From an uncultured Pseudomonadota bacterium (lineage in GTDB: Bacteria; Pseudomonadota; Gammaproteobacteria; Steroidobacterales; Steroidobacteraceae): DNA of 64,000 nt. The notes below the pieces were generated by a model. That model was given only the letters and a program-made list of their open reading frames with translations. It ran no database searches and was not told the DNA's origin. The position numbers and the translations under genes are program-made. Below are positions 60,992 to 64,000 of the stretch, piece after piece. Where the stretch lies: assembly GCA_902826635.1 (NCBI GenBank), contig CADEFQ010000012.1:7019-71018 (forward strand). The letters run 5' to 3'. Positions within the stretch are counted from its first letter, which is position 1. The number at the start of each line of letters is the position of its first letter.

Positions 60992-62338
60992 TCAGGCGGC
61001 TGAACTCAAGGGTGCGGCGGACTGCGCACGCGCCCACAACCGGGCGCCCCACTGGCTGGCTGGCTTGTGCGTCAGGCGCTCGGCCGTGTAGTGCCGGGCA
61101 AGGTTCGCGGCACCGCTGCGAAGCGCGGACTCGATCAGCGTGAGCGTGATCAGATCGCGTTGCGCATGGCTGCCGCCGAAACGATGCGCACCATCACGGA
61201 TCGACTCGAGCCGCGCCGCTGCGTCGGCGTAGCGCCCATGCACGAATGCGGTGACGGCCTCCGTCAACGGCAGGCCGACGTCACGGGTCATTGCCGCGTT
61301 GGTGTCCCCCTGCCTTGTAGCGTCCTGCATGCGCAAGGTGAGCTGCGCCAGCGCGGACTCGCGCCCCGTCGCGGCGAGCGCCATCGCAGCATGCGCATCG
61401 TTGAAGGCATAGAAGCCGGCCTCACCATCGAGTCGCGCCTGCCAGTCGTCCGCCACCCTCTCAAAGCGATCACCGACATCCACGTCCTCCAGGTGCAGCC
61501 GCCAGAGCAGCGCTGTCGCATCAATCAGTGGCAGCAGGAACGAGGCCGGCTCGGGATGCACATGACGATCGAACAACGAGAGGGCGCGGTCATGGTGGGC
61601 GCCGTCCAGGTAGAACAGCGCGAGATGCCAGAAGTTGTGGAACGCGAATCCATTGCCTGGCGCCCAGTCGATTTCGCGTGTGACAAGGAAGTTGATTCCG
61701 TCCTCGATGCGGCCCCGCATCTCCATCACGTGCACGGCGGCATGCACGGCCCAGCCGTCCTTCGGCTGGATGGACAGGGCGCCCAACGCCGTCGCCTCCG
61801 CCTCCGGGTATTGATTCATCTCCTCGAGGCCGAACGCGTGCATCCCAAGCACATAGGAATAGCCCGGGAGCGATGCGTCCCAGTGCGGCAGCACGCGGGA
61901 GACCCTGTTGCGCAAGTTCAACGCGTCGCCGCAGTAGAAGTCCATGAGGTGTCCCACCTGCAACGCGAGAGCATCGCGCGGATGGTTCGCCAATACGTGA
62001 TCAATCGAACGACTGGCTGCCTGCCAGCGACCTTCGATCAACAGCCCGGTGGCGGCGATGAGGCCCTGCTCCCGATCGTTGGCCTGCGCCGAATGGGCGC
62101 GGGCCGCTTCGAGCGCTTGCGCCGCCAACGGCACGAATTTGCGCTCGGCCAGCGTATACAGCACCAGCGCCTTCATCAAATGCCCGGCGATGAACCCGGG
62201 CGAGGCCTGCAATGCCTCATCGATTGTCGCAACGGGGTCGCCGACATAGCCCTGAAACTGCTCGAGCGCACTTTCATAGCGGTCCAGCGCGAAAGCGTCG
62301 GCGCCGATGAGGGGAATGCCGCGTAGATCCTTCTTCAT
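60992..62338 (-). CDS. TTC38-like tetratricopeptide protein
   Basis: 448 aa starting MKKDLRGIPLIGADAFALDRYESALEQFQGYVGDP. It has helical TPR-like pairs (AQALEAARAHSAQANDREQGLIAATGLLIEGRWQAAS, LNLRNRVSRVLPHWDASLPGYSYVLGMHAFGLEEMNQYPEAE, GWAVHAAVHVMEMRGRIEDGINFL, NFWHLALFYLDG) in the order seen in TTC38-family proteins. No signal or membrane segment. Biochemical role unknown. Divergent from the GlxA-type regulator at 62451, which may control it. Confidence 0.8.
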   Translation of the reverse strand: MKKDLRGIPLIGADAFALDRYESALEQFQGYVGDPVATIDEALQASPGFIAGHLMKALVLYTLAERKFVPLAAQALEAARAHSAQANDREQGLIAATGLLIEGRWQAASRSIDHVLANHPRDALALQVGHLMDFYCGDALNLRNRVSRVLPHWDASLPGYSYVLGMHAFGLEEMNQYPEAEATALGALSIQPKDGWAVHAAVHVMEMRGRIEDGINFLVTREIDWAPGNGFAFHNFWHLALFYLDGAHHDRALSLFDRHVHPEPASFLLPLIDATALLWRLHLEDVDVGDRFERVADDWQARLDGEAGFYAFNDAHAAMALAATGRESALAQLTLRMQDATRQGDTNAAMTRDVGLPLTEAVTAFVHGRYADAAARLESIRDGAHRFGGSHAQRDLITLTLIESALRSGAANLARHYTAERLTHKPASQWGARLWARAQSAAPLSSAA

Positions 62339-62450
62339 GATGACCGATCCCTTGGATGAAATTGACAAACCCTGGAGTACAGGTGACAAGTTACGATGGC
62401 GGTGCCTGTTGGGCCAGGGCCATTTCGGCAACAAACCGGACGGATCGGCC

Positions 62451-63512
62451 ATGACGAATTCACCTGTACCCGTGGACGTCGCGATCCTCGCGTTTCCCGA
62501 GACGACAGCCTCCGTGACCTACGGCATGTATGACCTGTTCATGGCCGCCGGTCGCGACTGGAGTCTTGCCGTCAGTGGCCGCGCCGGGCCGGAACTGATG
62601 CGCCCCTGCATCGTTTCCGCACATGCGAACCCGTTTGTCGCCGCCAACGGAGTGACGATTGCGCCGCATGCAACGATTGCGGATCGCCCTGATGCGCGCA
62701 TTGTCTGCATATCCGAAATCGCGATTCCACCGAGTGAATCCTTGGGCGGCCGGTTCGACAGAGAGATTGCATGGCTGCGGCATTGCCACGCGCAGGGAGC
62801 GACGCTGGCCACGGCCTGCTCGGGTGCGATGCTGCTCGCCGAGGCCGGGTTGCTGGATGGGCTCGACGCTACGACGCATTGGGCCTACTGCGACACCCTG
62901 CACACACGCTACCCGACCGTGAAGGTCCGCCGCGAGCGCGCACTGGTCGTAGCCGGCGAGGGTCAGCGCCTGGTCATGGCGGGAGGCGGCACATCATGGC
63001 AGGACGTGGCGCTCTATATCATCGGACGCTACGTCGGCGTGGAAGCGGCGATGCAGGTTGCACGCATCAACCTCATCGACTGGCACAGCATCGGCCAGCA
63101 GCCTTTCGCGAGCCTCGCACGCTCGCGGCAGCTGGACGATGCACTGATCGGCCGCTGCCAATCCTGGATCGCCGATCACTATGACGAACCTGCACCGGTC
63201 GCCGCGATGGTTCGGCTCAGCGGCCTCGCGGAACGCTCGTTCAAACGCCGCTTTCACCTGGCCACCGGCATGTCGCCGCTGGAGTACGTGCATGCGCTGC
63301 GCCTCGAGGAGGCGAAGCAGATGCTCGAGGCCGGCGATCTGCCGATCGAGACCGTTGCCCACGAGGTTGGTTACGAGGATTCAGGATTCTTCAATCGGCT
63401 GTTCCGTCGACACGTGAACCTGTCTCCCGCGCAGTATCGCAAGCGGTTCGGTGCGCTGCGGCGGACGCTTGAAAGCCGCGACTCATTCACGCGCGCTACG
63501 GGCGTGCAGTAG
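62451..63512 (+). CDS. GlxA-family AraC transcriptional regulator
   Basis: 353 aa. N-terminal DJ-1/PfpI-like domain (VDVAILAFPETTASVTYGMYDLFMAAGRDW ... LATACSGAMLLAEAGLLDG) and C-terminal AraC domain (YDEPAPVAAMVRLSGLAERSFKRRFHLATGMSPLEYVHALRLEEAKQMLEAGDLPIETVAHEVGYEDSGFFNRLFRRHVNLSPAQYRKRFG). It is divergent from the TTC38-like gene and its last 17 bases overlap the convergent sterol desaturase gene. Start ATG 62451. Confidence 0.9.
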   Translation: MTNSPVPVDVAILAFPETTASVTYGMYDLFMAAGRDWSLAVSGRAGPELMRPCIVSAHANPFVAANGVTIAPHATIADRPDARIVCISEIAIPPSESLGGRFDREIAWLRHCHAQGATLATACSGAMLLAEAGLLDGLDATTHWAYCDTLHTRYPTVKVRRERALVVAGEGQRLVMAGGGTSWQDVALYIIGRYVGVEAAMQVARINLIDWHSIGQQPFASLARSRQLDDALIGRCQSWIADHYDEPAPVAAMVRLSGLAERSFKRRFHLATGMSPLEYVHALRLEEAKQMLEAGDLPIETVAHEVGYEDSGFFNRLFRRHVNLSPAQYRKRFGALRRTLESRDSFTRATGVQ

Positions 63513-64000
63513 ACCCCACCGACCGCGCATAGTCGTTGGCGGCGACGTCCCTGAACACCAGCATCTGCGCGATCTGCGCCGATGAGGCGCCCTCGAAGCC
63601 GCTCTCGGCGACGAAGTCCTTCGGGTTGCGGAAGGTGCCGAAGAGGACGTCGAACAGCGGCAGGTCCGAGTAGTTGTAGTGATGGATGCCGCGCCCGTGG
63701 TGCACGCTGTGGCTCTCGGGACGCTGCACGATGTAACCCAGCCACTGCGGCGTGCGGATGTTGGTGTGCTGGAAGGTGGCGAGGAACATCGTCGCGTACA
63801 GGTACCAGGTGACGGACTGCGCGGGCAGTCCCACCACCGTCAACGCGAGGCTGCTGAGGAGGGCGAAACCGGCGACGTCGAGCGGGCTGAAGTAGAAGGC
63901 CCCGAAGCTGTCCACCCGTTCCGCGCTGTGATGCATCTGGTGAAACGCACGCCACAGCCAGTGGGATTTGTGCATCGCGCGGTGCCACGCCCAGACCAGC
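63496..64000 (-). CDS. Sterol desaturase/fatty-acid hydroxylase family protein (partial, 5' end outside window)
   Basis: Membrane di-iron enzyme family. The visible 168 residues include histidine clusters expected for the metal site: WAWHRAMHKSHWLWRAFHQMHHSAERVD, FQHTNIRTPQW and SHSVHHGRGIHHYNYSDLPLFDVLFGTFRNP. Between them are two hydrophobic stretches (AGFALLSSLALTVVGL, WYLYATMFLATF). The N-terminus lies beyond the right edge. Substrate is unknown. Confidence 0.88.
   Translation of the reverse strand, partial: LVWAWHRAMHKSHWLWRAFHQMHHSAERVDSFGAFYFSPLDVAGFALLSSLALTVVGLPAQSVTWYLYATMFLATFQHTNIRTPQWLGYIVQRPESHSVHHGRGIHHYNYSDLPLFDVLFGTFRNPKDFVAESGFEGASSAQIAQMLVFRDVAANDYARSVGSTARP

Overview
The window reads as chromosomal DNA of a GC-rich proteobacterium, most likely a gammaproteobacterium. 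The conserved genes support this: a glyA-nrdR-ribD run, a long single-chain PurL (1305 aa), EttA, a DUF1820 gene, MltF, TadA and a 7Fe-type FdxA. The two large TonB receptors with an EVTVTAQRR-type plug start, and the density of amidohydrolases, Spinster-like MFS carriers and Tat-exported hydrolases, resemble Steroidobacter- or Nevskia-like catabolic bacteria. That placement is inference; no 16S gene is present.

Layout. 1-11.6 kb is housekeeping: ribD (cut by the left edge), nrdR, glyA, an HDAC-family deacetylase, ettA, a lone hutH, purL and a DUF1820 gene. 11.6-18.4 kb holds an orphan T6SS-type FHA protein, a leftward LOG/MarC/cyanophycin-hydrolase operon and a two-component system. The last gene of that operon fuses an exported cyanophycinase to an isoaspartyl aminopeptidase. 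18.5-21.5 kb is a tight four-gene operon (FdxA, 8-TM protein, nitrilase, exported HutX-like protein). 21.4-24.4 kb is an arginine/ornithine unit (Lrp divergent from ornithine cyclodeaminase-arginase) beside a decayed carboxynorspermidine decarboxylase gene. 24.6-30.1 kb codes three exported proteins, a beta-propeller and two amidohydrolases, followed by tRNA-Ser(CGA). 30.4-37.1 kb mixes mltF, a PEP-CTERM protein, a LOG/TadA/TPR-sulfotransferase overlap string, two small membrane proteins and a CsgG-like protein.

37.7-59.7 kb is accessory and catabolic. It has a GlxA-type AraC regulator, a Tat amidase, a flavoprotein dehydrogenase, two LysR regulators and a VOC protein. A six-gene coupled operon follows (TonB receptor, amidohydrolase, 229-aa protein, 222-aa membrane protein, two MFS carriers). 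After that comes a second set with a TonB receptor, Sel1 protein, MarR, MFS, a paralogous 222-aa membrane protein and a Tat-exported nitrilase fold whose catalytic Cys is Ala. 59.8-64 kb holds UspA, TerC, a TTC38-like TPR protein, a second GlxA-type AraC regulator and a sterol desaturase cut by the right edge.

How the parts may work together. The 38-60 kb block looks built to import unknown amide- or ring-containing compounds through TonB receptors, hydrolyse C-N bonds and move products through MFS carriers under LysR, MarR and AraC control. The cyanophycinase-isoaspartyl fusion would release Asp and Arg outside the cytoplasm, and the arginase-ornithine cyclodeaminase pair could take that Arg to proline. 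The most unusual items are this fusion, the Cys-to-Ala nitrilase paralogue, a hairpin over the ribosome-binding site of the first TonB receptor, the duplicated transporter/222-aa-protein module, and the FdxA-membrane protein-nitrilase-HutX operon.
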